Below, piece by piece: positions 22,563 through 33,487 of a stretch of 64,000 nucleotides of DNA (within the stretch, counting starts at the first letter, position 1; each line of letters starts with the position of its first letter). This DNA is from Conus ventricosus (Eukaryota > Mollusca > Gastropoda > Neogastropoda > Conidae): NCBI GenBank assembly GCA_018398815.1, contig CM031604.1:51857362-51921361 (forward strand), given 5' to 3'. A program made the translations under genes and the position numbers. The notes under the pieces were generated by a model. It saw only the letters and a list, made by a program, of their open reading frames with translations, did no database searches and was not told the DNA's origin.

Positions 22563-25500
22563 TTAATCTTTTAAAGTTCTCCAATGTCCTACAGCATATG
22601 AAAACTCAGGATTGACGTAAGTTCTCTTGTTATTGTTAGAGACTAGTGATTTCTTGTTAACGGCAGTTGTGTTTACTTGATGAAGAGTAGAGCGCAGATT
22701 AACATTTGTGTGATAAAATACTTTGTTTTCAAAGAGAGCTTGCTTGTAGTTGTCGTGAGATATATTTTTTTTGACAACTTCTTTACTTATGCCTTTAGCT
22801 TTTTTTATTACAGAAGTCTGGCTGGCAACGCTGTACATCTTGGACCGCAAACCAACTATTCTTTGATAACTGTCCCATTAAGTTCATCCTTCATCTTTCC
22901 AATCACTTTCTTGTTCACAGTTGAATGTAAAGGACTGTCTTTTGGTAGTCGCATGTGTCGTACCACCCATCAACCCCTTTAGCCACTTCTGTTTCTAAAT
23001 CCTTATAGAAGTCTTCTGTTGGGACGTCTAGAATAAAAGAGTCAGTGTCTGTGTAAAGTACTCTTGCTTCTGGGTACAGCGGTTTAAAGTAGTCGTACAG
23101 AAATTCTAACATCAATAACTTTGACAACTCTAATACAGTAAAGCCGAAAACACCGGCTTGTCCAACTTAACATCCTTTTTCTTCATCATAATGCCAACCA
23201 AGCTGTCGTTAAATCTTCTAAAGTCTTGATAGTTAGGCTTAGAGGCAAACTTAATTGCTTGGTTTTCTTTTGTAACTAATTTCACATCTTACGTTTGTGT
23301 GGATTTTCCATCGTCTTACCAAAGCAGCTGTTGTTCATTAACTTAAAGAAGTCTTTTTCTGAAGCATCAGTGGCTTGGGTTCTAAGATCAGTATTCTTCT
23401 TGATGTATGGCCTCATAAAGGGCTCTTGATCACAGGTAATTATTCTGTGAACAGCTCTTAATTTCAGTCCGTTGTCTTAGGTAAAACTGTAGGAGTCTGT
23501 AATGACAAACATATTTAGTTTTGTTGCGAAGATTGGGAACAAGTTTAGGTGGTTCGATGGACTCATCTTTAATCTTTCTGCGGCTAGGGGGTAATCGTTG
23601 TGAAGATCGTGTAGTTCATAAGGATATTCTAAGTCTACTTCTAAGATTACCCCTATTGGATTATCAGGTGGAAGCTGTGACAACATACTTAACACAGTAT
23701 TGACATCATGAGGCCCTTTTATCATTGTAAAGTTTCTAAGTGGGAGCGGTTGACTCATGGCCCACCCATACAGGTTGTTGGCGTCTAAGTACATTAGATA
23801 GTTGGATGGTTTAGTAGGATCATAATCATCTAAATATTTGTTGTTAGCTTTGCAGTAAGGATGTGAGGCCATGCTAATACCGCCCCTTAGACCGTCTTCA
23901 ATCATCTGAAGTGTGGGTAGATCAGAAATTAAGTCAATCTGGATGTTTGTAGACTTTAAGAAAGCATCCCAAGAAAGGCCAGGCGCAGAGATGTAATGTG
24001 ATGAGTCTAAGCTGTAATGTTTCATGCATGTAGTTCTGTAATTCTGAAAGACGTCTGCTAATAAACACACGTCAGCCAATAAATATTTATCGTGATAATC
24101 GCCCATTGTTTGACAGTGTAATTCTGTCCAGGCTTCTGCGCGTATTCATATTCATCATCAGTTATGTCTTTGCCTCTAAGCTTAGAAAAGAAAGCCCCTT
24201 TTAGGAGGAAGTGAGTCTTCATCAAAACTTTCCCACGAGTCCATGTATTCATAAGGATAAACTCCTTTACGCACTAAAGAGGGATCAAAGTATTGTTCAG
24301 TGATTGGAAAGTCTTGTAGAGATCCTGTAATTTATCTAAACTCCCCATCAGATGTTGGGCTGAGTCATAAAAGGATAAACAGTCAAGAGTAAAAGTCATG
24401 TACTTTTCTGAAGACTGTGCAATACAGGTAACCCTCTTATATTCAGAAGTCACTGCTTGCATGATAAAATGAGAATCGTAGCCCCGCAGGTTATGAAAGA
24501 AGATAGGCAGTTTCCATGTCTTAGGGTCAACCTTAAGTTGAAGATTACAATTGTTGTGTGCTGCCCCTCTGAATTTGCCAGTAATGTGATCGTGGTCTCT
24601 TACTGTGTCACCTAATAATTTTCTGTTACATATCCAGCAGTGTGTAGATGAGTAATAGCGTTCTTGGTCTTCAGGAGTCATAACAATGTCTGAAAGATTT
24701 AGTTGGTTGGATAACTGATTGCGAAGTTGTTTCATCTGCTCTAGAAATCTACTAGCTGCGTTGGGGCTTCTATAAATCTCTGGACGTGTGTGTACCCCAT
24801 CTGACCTAACAACAATAAACGCATAAGAACAGATCTGATGGTGGGTTAATAAGGTTGTTTTTTGTTCTTGTTGTTGTGGGCCGTAGTACTGTGGCAAGAT
24901 TGATTCAAAGTCAGCATAAACTACGTATGGGCCATCTGCATTTTGTGTACATTCTTAAAGCTAACTTTAGACCCTGGTGGGGGTGTAAGGAGTTTAGTTT
25001 CACCAGTCTACAAAACTTTTACAATGAGTTCTATGACGGGCAGCTGCTTCTATAGTGGGGATTCTAACCAGACACCTTCTACAAAGCTCTTTCTTAGCAC
25101 GATTCTTTGATGTAAAACCCATAAGTCTGCTTATTGTTCTGATTAATACATAATGGCTCTTTGTACTATCTGCAAACAGGATTAAGTCTATATGTTTGTT
25201 AAGCGGTTCACCTAAAGTGGGGGCGTGAGGAGAAACCCTTAGAGGCACTAGATCGGTTTCTACAGACCATGTGTATACGTTTACAGTGATTGGCTTATTT
25301 TGTTCTTCAAACTGAGATATACTTTCTATACTCACTGGAAAGGTTATGTTATTAAAGTTCAGCTCTTGCTTATATGCTTCATAATTAGATACTCTTTCTG
25401 CGTTCTTTATAACGGGGTGTAAATGCGCTAAAACACACCACATAAAACACATGTTGTCAGGATTTTTATGTTTAAGACTGCTCGTTTTAAAACTAACTCT

Positions 25501-25950
25501 TTTGGAGAGGAAGGTGAGAATTGCCAACTATAGGATAGAACTTTGTTTGTTTCAATATAATTTGAAGGACTGTCCCTTCAGACCAGCCAGACCCCTTAAC
25601 TTTGCCTCCTCACTTGCGTGGTTAAACTGTGTAAGCATGTATCGGCCCAGTCAGAGTTAAAGTCGTGATAGCTAATAACTTCTTTCTGTTTAGTTGAAAC
25701 CCAGACTGGCATGTTAGTATCATCAGGTGTTATATAATCAATCAGAACAGCTAGCAACACTTTTACTGGCGGTTCGCGTTGAAGAGACTCTGGAATTTTA
25801 GAGATAGCATGTGCCGCGCTTCATGAACGTTTGAGGGGTTAATTATGTCCATGTCTACTTCGCTAAACATATTGATTAATTGTTTGTCACTACCTTTCAC
25901 CAGTGCGCTGGCCGGCAGTTTTCAAACTCCGACGCGTTTGTGAGGCTCAT
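22563..25950 (-). pseudogene. Polinton protein-primed DNA polymerase B, broken
   Basis: Would replicate the linear element from a protein primer. About 1,130 codons long, in several frames. Visible in order: an N-terminal module (KVLLAVLIDYITPDD), DNMCFMWCVLAHLHPV, a paired CRRC-type cysteine knuckle, an HNH-like VRDHDHITGKFRG with an upstream CWIC pair, exonuclease motif FFHNLRGYDSHFIMQ, exonuclease III region YHDKYLLADVCLLAD, palm motif A YLDANNLYGWAM, motif B KLMNNSCFGKTMEN, motif C YTDTDSF and the KKAKG motif. Frame breaks lie around 25,850-25,530, 25,000, 24,270, 24,080, 23,480, 23,290, 23,150 and 22,880, so it is inactive as assembled. The Met at 25,950 follows GAGTTAAAA. Confidence 0.92.
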
Positions 25951-26022
25951 TTTTAACTCAAATATTTACGTAAATCAAAAAATAATATATATAAAAGTAA
26001 GTAAAAACCCGCATTTTTATGC

Positions 26023-26280
26023 TTAACCTAAACGTTGCAACACTTCAAGGCATGTTAACCTTACAATAACGTCTGCCAGCATTTTAGCTTTTTCTGAATC
26101 ACTACAGTCAACGTTCATCACTTTGATTGCTTCGTCAAATAGTTCACTATGATCTTTTATTATATTGTTTACATCATTCTCAAAACCAAATTCACTAAAA
26201 TCAATGTTTAACGCTTTCATTGTCTCGTTAAATAGTTCATTACACTTCTTTAAATCAGATACACTAAGTTCGGCAGCCAT
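26023..26280 (-). CDS. Small helical Polinton protein with internal repeat
   Basis: An intact 85-codon frame starting after GATTTAAAA. It is acidic, all-helical in character and lacks a signal or membrane segment. Two copies of one module are visible: NELFNETMKALNIDFSE and SELFDEAIKVMNVDCSD, spaced about 29 residues apart. I do not recognise the family. Its intact frame among broken neighbours may only reflect its short length. Confidence 0.7.
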   Translation of the reverse strand: MAAELSVSDLKKCNELFNETMKALNIDFSEFGFENDVNNIIKDHSELFDEAIKVMNVDCSDSEKAKMLADVIVRLTCLEVLQRLG

Positions 26281-26371
26281 TTTTAAATCTAAAATAAATA
26301 AAAAAATAATTGTAAATTCAACTGTTATTTATAGTCTTTTCTAATCTGATTTTCATTAAAGCTAATAGCTA

Positions 26372-26638
26372 CTACTCCTTCAGGCTGGTAGAAACATCCA
26401 CAACATCCATAAAATTAGAATCCATATAATCAATTAAAATGGCAAACAATTTTATGACCTGTGGGGGCCAATAATCTTGTATTTCACTGATGGACTTCTT
26501 CACTCTTGTTTGTATATTTATGTGATTAAAAAGATCAGTAATTGATTTTTCAAACCTACCCCTTAACTCTTTTCTATGAGCCTTCCAATTCAACTTGTGA
26601 AGTATATAAGTAAGCTTTCTAACTTCTTCTGGCTTCAT
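26372..26638 (-). CDS. Small Polinton protein resembling polymerase N-terminal module
   Basis: An intact 88-codon frame starting after CGTTTAAAA. Its C-terminal half (SISEIQDYWPPQVIKLFAIL, then IDYM and VDVSTSLKE) resembles the N-terminal module of the polymerase gene, where PPVKVLLAVLIDYI and VWVSTKQKE are read at about 25,690-25,780. It may be a stand-alone paralogue of that module, perhaps a protein-interaction unit. Basic helices fill the N-terminal half. Confidence 0.68.
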   Translation of the reverse strand: MKPEEVRKLTYILHKLNWKAHRKELRGRFEKSITDLFNHINIQTRVKKSISEIQDYWPPQVIKLFAILIDYMDSNFMDVVDVSTSLKE

Positions 26639-26789
26639 TTTTAAACGAGAATAAAATTATAAATTAAAATAATTAAATAATCCGCAGCATCTCTCTATGC
26701 CTCTCTCTGCCCGTCTCCGCCTCTCCTCTCCCCCACACGCGCGCACTGCAGCGCATGTTTAGTGGCGAATAGGAAAAAATCAATAACTT

Positions 26790-27200
26790 ACCTGCCGGGT
26801 TCTACGAAGAATATTGACGCTGTAACGCCGGCGCTATGCCCTTCAGTCGGACTGTGATTGAGAATCACAACCACTGCTAAATTTTTTAATGAAGATATTT
26901 CTTGATTAACTTGGTCTATCTGGTCTCCGTTGTCCTTACTTCTTTTGTAAGATCCCGTATTCTTTGTTTTTGCTTTCTACTTTTTTCTTTTAATCTACGA
27001 AGTTCGTTTTTCTTTCTGGAAAGGCGGACTTTTAAAGCAGCGGTTGAAATACTCGAATCTGTCGCAACGCTTTCTAAGAAACGAAATACACGAGTTCCAC
27101 TTGTTGACGGTTGGTTAGTTGAAGGCTGGCTAGTTGAGGGCTGGCTTGTTGATGGCTGGCTTGTTGATGGCTGGCTGGGGGGATGTTCGTCATGTCTAGG
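26790..27200 (-). pseudogene. Cargo gene with PSTSQ repeats and coiled coil, spliced look
   Basis: On the minus strand a frame from about 27,200 gives a Ser/Thr/Pro/Gln repeat (PSTSQ units) followed by a strongly basic heptad-like helix (KKNELRRLKEKSRKQKQRI), a frame break near 26,918, then ILNHSPTEGHSAGVTA and a CAG/GTAAGT donor-like site at about 26,789-26,798. A CTAG acceptor-like site precedes the frame. Base composition differs from the AT-rich core genes. The plus-strand frame over the same place is its shadow. It could be a captured host-type gene; identity unknown. Confidence 0.45.
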
Positions 27201-27226
27201 ATTTCATTATCCTAATTTATATTTGC

Positions 27227-27335
27227 ACATGCGTACTCACAAATGTTGTTTCGATTTCATCATGTTAATGCATCCACTAAGGTTAACACATGCGTACTCA
27301 CAAATGTTGTTTCGATTTCATCATGTTAATGAGGT
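27227..27335. repeat. Direct duplication inside cargo block
   Basis: Two near-identical 45-bp copies contain ACATGCGTACTCACAAATGT, at about 27,227 and 27,290. Confidence 0.85.
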
Positions 27336-27478
27336 TAGCGCATGTGCAGTGGGGAATTTCCGTCACGGTACTTCCGTTTAACAAAATTTTCAGAAGCGGA
27401 ATTAGGTCAACTCATTCGCGAAAATGTTTTTCACCGGAAATACAGTGACAAAAAACCTCACTACACATGCGCTAACCT
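27332..27478. mobile_element. Tiny MITE-like inverted repeat in cargo block
   Basis: 147 bp bounded by inverted AGGTTAGCGCATGTGYAGTG ends. There is no coding capacity. It looks like a miniature transposon that landed in the Polinton, or a duplicated fragment of the neighbouring CATGTG-rich sequence. Confidence 0.5.
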
Positions 27479-27649
27479 AGCAGACGACGTCTCTGGGCTT
27501 GCGATCAATATCAGTGGCTCAACTGCCTGTGTAGGCCGGCGACAAGTGAATCAGTGGTGGTGGTGGGGGTGAAATCAATATTAACCGAGCCGCTGATTCT
27601 CGTAGTCAGCCATTCAGTCTGGGGCGGTTAAGTCAGTAAACCATTTTGC

Positions 27650-28200
27650 CTATTTTGGGTTTAATTGATCGTGTGTTTGCTTTTCAATGTTCTGTTTAAT
27701 TGCATCAGTGTCTACCTGCCGCGAAGTAAACGTCTTTCTCCACTCTTTTTGAAGTTCAATTTTTTGCCGTCTGTAATCATCGCCGTCAGCCATAAGCTTC
27801 TCAAATTCTTCGTCTGTAATGTTTTCATCCTGTAATGATTTGCTTATTCTTAATCTTAATGAACAGAGTTTTGCCGATGCTAGGGCTACAATGGCAGTGT
27901 GCTTTTGTAATTTAGGAGTTAATTTTTTTAAAACAGCACTTACAACCATAGACACGGCGCCTAAACCTAAACCAAAGCCCCCTAATGCTAAAGAGGCTGG
28001 CGCACCAACCCGCTGGCTAGAACGGCAACACTAGATCCCGCACTTACGCTAGCTACAGCCGATGAGCCAGTAATTACATAAGAAAGAGTATTTAAAGCTT
28101 TAGCATATTTCTTTCTAGTAACTCTATACTTATCCAAGTCGCTTTCTATTTCCTTTTGAAGTTCAGTTATTTGCTCTAACCTAAACTGTTGAACCTCCAT
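27650..28200 (-). pseudogene. Polinton membrane-active/coiled-coil protein, frameshifted
   Basis: About 180 codons starting after TTGATTAAAAA. The N-terminus is a charged coiled coil (ITELQKEIESDLDKYRVTRK). It is followed by an Ala/Gly/Ser/Val-rich hydrophobic region (SYVITGSSAVASVSAGSSVA) that continues after a frameshift near 27,990, then a second charged helix (LQDENITDEEFEKLMADGDD). A hydrophobic hairpin between coiled coils suggests a membrane-lytic or membrane-anchoring virion protein; this is inference from layout. Confidence 0.65.
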
Positions 28201-28230
28201 TTTTTAATCAAGATTATTTTATTAATTAAT

Positions 28231-29071
28231 CTATATATATCTTCTTAGTAATCCTTCTGGCAGCACTTCATCAACAGAGTAAAACGCAATAAAATCAACA
28301 AACTTAATGAAAATAAAGTCGAGTACTGTTAGTTTGTCTTTGTCAACCATCACAGTAACCTTGTCAGATGATGCAAGAGCGTTTATTTCATCTCCGTTTT
28401 TAGTAATAACAATAACGAGCTTAAAAGGGTCATCCAAGTTTTCAGCCTTTATTTGTATGCCTCTAATAAACGTATGTTCTGGCAAACTAGTTTCGCCCTC
28501 CCTCGGAGTAATAAATAAGCGAAAAATCATCGTCATTTGCCTAGGCAGTGATTCTAGCGTTGGGGTAAATTCTAAGCCGACGGTGTCATCCCCCACTTCA
28601 GCTAAGGACTGCTTTCTCTGTAGCACATATTCAGAACCTCGCTTAGTTATTTCAATCTGCTTTTTCTGTTGTTTCCTGGGACAAGGCTAACAAGAATGGG
28701 CCCTTCATTTAAGGCTTTTCTAAAAATTTTTTTTCTTATCGTAGTATACATTGGGGCTTCGTAGTTCAAACTTTAAATTCCAGTCAATTTCAGGAAGCAA
28801 CGCCCAAGTATTCTCTCTTTTATGAAGTTTGTATTTGCGTTTGCCAAAATGTTTGCTCTTAAATTTCTTATCTCTTCTAGGGTAGGATGTTGCTGCGTTT
28901 TTTGTCTTCAATTTCTGTTCGTTTGTAAACCCCATCATCTGTGTACTCAAATCCATAAACATTTCTTGGCACTCCTATTAGATCAAACTCAGTTGTGTCT
29001 CCTAGGTCTTTTAGCTCTACTGCAGTGCATTTAGGAGCTAGCTCCACTTTTGGTTCTGGCCCTCGAGACAT
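28231..29071 (-). pseudogene. Polinton structural-type protein, candidate minor capsid
   Basis: About 280 codons in three frames, starting after ATTATAAAAAAGA. It has a basic patch (RRDKKFKSKHFGKRKYKLHK) near residue 75, then beta-rich segments (WNLKFELRSPNVYYD, TMIFRLFITPREG, FKLVIVITKNGDE, KLTVLDFIFIKFVDF). Breaks are near 28,925 and 28,640-28,720. Size, predicted beta content and its place beside ATPase and capsid genes make it a candidate penton/minor capsid protein; I cannot confirm the fold by eye. Confidence 0.5.
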
Positions 29072-29133
29072 TCTTTTTTATAATAAACAAATTATAATAT
29101 ACAAATTGTTGTAAGCAGCCAATAATAAACAAT

Positions 29134-29745
29134 CTACAATAAACAAACGTATTGAACTGGGGGGTCAGTCCGTAAGCATAGCTTAGCGTGCTTAGATGTT
29201 TCTAACTGCTCTTTTATTTTGTTTAGCTCATCTTTGTCCCTTATTATATAGTTTTCACTTAAACATTCTTCAAAATATCTTTGTCCTTAGTGTAAAATAA
29301 TACAACTGATTTTAACTGCGATCGAAAGTCTTTTAAGACGGCATTGTATTTTTGAGTTAAGAGCCAAACAGAAACTAGGGCGTGACGGTCGCTAAAGGCT
29401 AGCTTTGACAGAGCTTTTCTTTTTTTAACAATGTCTCGTTCAGCTGAACAGTCATCAATAGTAAACAGTGTTTCAGTTCCCTCAAATAGTCTATAGTAAT
29501 GTTCTAAACAGTCGCTCGTTTGTCGCTAGGATCAACTAGAATATATTATCGTCTGTCCAAATAAACTTCCTTTCTTTGTAAGACTTGTTGTGCTTAATGG
29601 TTGTGCAGAATATAACAATGTGCTCGTAATGAAACCTGTATATTGTTTGTAACAAATCAAGTACGAAGACAGTTTTCCCACACCCAGTAATCCCACAGAT
29701 AAGAGAACAGTGCGGATCTTTTGGCAGAAACTTTAATCTATCCAT
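29134..29745 (-). pseudogene. Polinton packaging ATPase (FtsK/A32-type), broken
   Basis: Would pump the element's DNA into the capsid. The Walker A site is CGITGCGKT near residue 17; a region with HIVIFCTTIKHNKSY follows, then Walker B TLFTIDDCS in a shifted frame near 29,450, and the conserved SDRHALVSVWLLTQKYN stretch with a sensor-type Gln. It ends at a stop at 29,134. The frame breaks near 29,535. Length (~204 codons) fits the A32-like family. Start follows AATAAAAACAG; the capsid gene ends 31 bp upstream. Confidence 0.88.
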
Positions 29746-29775
29746 CTGTTTTTATTAGAATATTTCTTCTGCATT

Positions 29776-31041
29776 TTAAAAGGCCTTATCTTTTAGTCTG
29801 TTTTCTTCAATGTTTAACTGAGCATCACAAACCATAAAAATGTGCATCTGTATTGGGCCGTCTCCATCTGCTTTCTTGTGAATATTTATTTTTATACCAT
29901 CTTGCCCTATCCTTTCTCCACTTCCAAACAATCTGTTGTCAAATGTAGATCTAAAGTCCAACCACAGCCCATATTTAGTTATTAAGTAGTCTTTGAGCCT
30001 TACATCATAAAGGCGAAGTTTTTTACATACGCGATCAACTGCAGGATCCCTTTGCCTACCTCCAGCGAACAACTTTCTTATTTCATCAAAGTGTTGGTGA
30101 GGTAAAAGGCCGCGGCCCGAATACAATGATCAGACTTGCCATTTATTACACAGTCAACCTTCTCAATTTTTGGATTATAAAACGCTTCTGATTCTCTCTG
30201 AAAAGGAGTGTTTTTTCAGTAAACAAGAACAAAATTCTTTTAAAGACTTCAGAGCCTGATTTAGATGTATGTTCCAAAGAGTGTCTCGCTTGTTTTTATT
30301 TTCTGTAATGGCGTGTATAACGTTTTCATAATAAATAACCGTTTTACTTTTATACTGGGTCAAGATTGTTCTGGCCAGTCCAGGGTTAGTAACAACATCA
30401 AACTCAGAGAGAAATGTCGCTGACCGCGTATGTAGCTAAGGGGTCTTCTGACAGAACGACAGAACCACTAGGATTAAATGTTAGATGATAAGTAAGTTTT
30501 TCTTTTAGTGCACCTTGGTAATATGGCATATGCGTCTTTAACAGCTCAAAATCTAGAGGGATGCAGAATCTGTTGCCAAATGCTTCTGCTACTGCTCATC
30601 TTTAACATCGTTCTTTGCATCCTCCGCTTTAAGTCTGTGCTTGAGACCGTTGGGCTTTGTATTCCTGATAAACTTTCTCTTTTCTTTCTTTTTTAGGTAG
30701 CCATAGATCAGAATAGAGGTAAAAATACCTGCCGCTCTTAGTACAAAGACTTCATTACCCTCCAGTTTGATTACTATGTGATTAACGATTGCTCTGCCTA
30801 AATTAGCAACAACAGTAGCATTAGGATCTGTCGATTTAATATCTATTTTGAATGATAGTTTAGCAGTGCCTGGCATTATAACATCGTCAGCGCCAAGATC
30901 AGGGAACTTAACTGTTAAACTTTGTCCAGGCTGAACTGTTGATGGAGTATTTACACTAATTACAGTCTGCCTTATACCTTTTACACCGTGGGGTTCCTTC
31001 TCTTTTCTGTATGGATCGAGGTCACAACCGTATGAGTTCAT
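29776..31041 (-). pseudogene. Polinton major capsid protein (double jelly-roll type), broken
   Basis: Would form the hexon-like capsomers. The N-terminal part has TVQPGQSLTVKFPDLG, VIMPGTAKLSFKID and a GRAIVNHIVIKLEG stretch, all typical of the first jelly roll of Polinton capsid proteins as I remember the family. The second half has KTVIYYENVIHA and ends with YGLWLDFRSTFDN and MHIFMVCDAQLNI. About 420 codons; breaks lie near 30,690-30,720, 30,590-30,540, 30,430, 30,200 and 30,120. Starts after GTTTATAAAAA, 36 bp from a divergent start on the other strand. Confidence 0.85.
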
Positions 31042-31076
31042 TTTTTATAAACACAAAAAGAATATAAATAAAAAAT

Positions 31077-32271
31077 ATGGATGAAGATTTTGACCCAATT
31101 GATCCTGTTGAAGAAGAAGATGAAGAAGAACTAGGTCCTTCATTGCAAGAAGAAATTGAAGGAGCGGGGTCTTTACTCCTAGACAACGTCAAGAACTATT
31201 GCGAGAAAGAATTCAATCATTCTATAGAAGCATAGGGCGAGAGCTGCCAGAAGTAGTTGATCCTAACGATTTTGAGGAAGATGGTGGGCATTTGTATATA
31301 AGAACTGGTGCTGGAGAGCGCGCGAAGGTTACTTCAACGCAAAACCCAAACAAGTTTTTAAAAATAAGCACAATTAGACGAAAACTCCCTATTGCTAAGG
31401 CAGAACAATAAACCTTTAGAGTTTAGAGCCGAAGATGTTAGTCGTTTACAGAACTTGGGGCAAGAGTTGCCAACACAATCTAAAATACAGAACATACCTC
31501 TTCAAGATTTAAGCCAACAAGCAGATGACAATAGCAGAAATTGAAACGAGTTTAGATGATGAGACAGTCAGAGAAGCATTAGAAACAATTGATGATTCTC
31601 CATTGCCTATGCGTGACGTTCGAGGCCTTAGGCTGCTTTTACAACAATAAGAGAAGAACTAATGCACAGCACGGCAAAACTTAGTAAGCTAGATAGAGAG
31701 ATAGAAGAAGAAAAAAATAAACTCGCTGATGCAGATGATAACAATTTAGGGCGAGAAGAAAAGGCTAGAATACAACAGAAAATACAGGATTTAATGGGCG
31801 AAAGGGAAGGGCAGTTAAACGTGATTTCTATTCTCAGAGGAAATCTAGAATCACAAACAACCAGATTCAAAGAAACTATAAAGAGAATACTTTATGAAAA
31901 CACTACGTTAGCAGAAAGAATAAGGATTCTGTTCAGAGAAGAGGGGATTACAGTAGTTAGCATATTAACGGCTGTTGGGTTTGCTATCTCCACACTCGTT
32001 TATGCTTAACAGGTAGTGCGCCAACAGGGCCAGTAACGCCTCCAACACCTCAACCTGGTAAAAGTTGGATTAGAAAACAATTACACCATCTAGCTAATTA
32101 TTAAAGAAGTTAGCTGCTAAAGCGCTTGATGCTCTGCCTGGAATAATTGGCAGTGTTGTTAGTTGGGTTTTGTCTACTATAGGTAAGGTGGCTGGTTATA
32201 TGGCTGACCATCTGTGGACGTTAGGAGTGCTAGCTGCTGGATTAATTTTTAGTGAAATAAAGTATGGCTAA
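31077..32271 (+). pseudogene. Polinton coiled-coil/double-TM protein, broken
   Basis: About 395 codons, starting after ATAAATAAAAAAT. The N-terminus is very acidic (DEDFDPIDPVEEEDEEE). Then come RIQSFYRSIGRELP with a YIRTGAG stretch, a long coiled coil (SKLDREIEEEKNKLADADDN), RIRILFREEGITVVSILTAV leading into a first membrane helix, a short Pro/Gly linker and a second hydrophobic region (LPGIIGSVVSWVLS and HLWTLGVLAAGLIF). Breaks are near 31,200, 31,410, 31,545, 31,650 and 32,008. This architecture recurs in invertebrate Polintons as I recall; likely a virion membrane or entry-stage protein, but the function is inference. Its 3' end overlaps the convergent gene by 30 bp. Confidence 0.7.
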
Positions 32272-33454
32272 TCCAGTAAAAGTTAAAAACACAACAAGGG
32301 CCGTCTTTTCGCTAGTATGGCTGTCAGTGCGAGGCAGATCAACAGGTGGGCTGCTTTCTGGCTGTGGGACGCTTATAACTAGATCACTTTCTTCAGGGCT
32401 AGGTACTTTTTTTAAATGGATGGGGCGGGCCTTGTGTTTAAGCTTTGATTGTGCCCTAAGTCTTGGTCGTCTCCAGCTATGAGGATTTCATTGTTATAAT
32501 TCTGTATCATGCCAATCTGTAGTCTAAGGTCAGATGGTAGCATGTATAATCCATAACCTACAACAAAGTCAACCTTTGACCTAGCATGTGCAAGAACGTC
32601 TTGATACCTTTGTATGCTGGCAGGCAAATCAAAAGCAGAGTTAATAACATCTTCTAAATTAAATAGAAATTGTTTTCTGGCATCAAAGCCTGTAGATTGA
32701 TCAACTATGCTAGACTTGGTCTGTGCTTGTGCTCCTAATAGACACCAAACGTATGTCCGTATGGAGTCATTGAGTCTTTGCACGCCTGGCATTGTTAAAC
32801 CTTTACTTTTATCTAAGATAAATGTTGTCCAGGCATTAGGGTGTTTTTGTTCAATTGACCCTAATCGAACTTGTGCGTTTGGTTGGAAAGAGGTGTGGCC
32901 AGGCCAGTAATCATAATTATATTCTCTATGTTCACCCCACAAATACAATGTGCCCAACCATGGGTGTGGTCTAACTTTTGTCTAAAGTCAGTTAAAGGGT
33001 TAATGTTAAATTCGTTGCAGATTCTTTCATATGCATTATTGTTCATTGGGCTGTTAAATGGATTAAACGCGTTGTCGTTAGGGAGGGGCACTTGTAGTTC
33101 AGTTAGTATTCGTCTGTACTGGTAATAAACATGAAAGTTATATACTGCCCTTACTAAGAGATTGGGGTGATATAAATGGTTTGCATATGAAACGCCACAG
33201 CCAGTGGTTGCGCAGTAAATGGCAAAATTTAACTGATTCTGGAAAAAGACCATAGGGTGGGACGACCATGCTGATGGGACTCTGTCACTCTTTATTGGCG
33301 GATTTAAATATTTAGTTAGTGGGTTTACAAGTCTGGCTTGGAAGCCATATGATTCATCTACTGCAATGGTTAAATTGCTGAAGTCCAAAGATTTGGGGTT
33401 ATAAAACTCTCCTACATTGTAAGTAGCACTTTCATTATATTTAAAAGGCTCCAT
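32242..33454 (-). pseudogene. Polinton conserved large protein with C-terminal TM, broken
   Basis: About 404 codons starting after AATATAAAA. Motifs visible: VGEFYNPKSLDFSN, SAWSSHPMVFFQNQLNFAIY, FNPLTDFRQK-type and, after a frameshift near 32,950, TTFILDKSKGLTMPGVQRLN and SKVDFVVGYGLYMLPSDLRL. A second shift near 32,430 leads to a Pro/Ser-rich linker and a terminal membrane helix (ALVVFLTFTGLAILYF) with its stop at 32,242. I recall this family beside Polinton capsid genes but know no firm function; a structural or release role is inference. Confidence 0.65.
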
Positions 33455-33487
33455 TTTTATATTAATTTTTAAATAGTTATAAAAAGG
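33455..33487. promoter_or_regulatory. 33-bp divergent promoter candidate
   Basis: Two start codons face away from each other only 33 bp apart. The stretch is pure A/T and contains TTAAATAGTTATAAAAA directly before the rightward start. A near copy lies before the duplicated gene at 34,277. Confidence 0.55.

Noticed and set aside
26902..27381. Plus-strand frame with GWLV repeats
   Set aside because: It is the antisense of the PSTSQ-repeat/coiled-coil frame, which has better composition and splice signals.
32264..32482. Plus-strand 72-codon frame at the end of the coiled-coil gene
   Set aside because: It is antisense to the Pro/Ser linker and membrane helix of the minus-strand gene.
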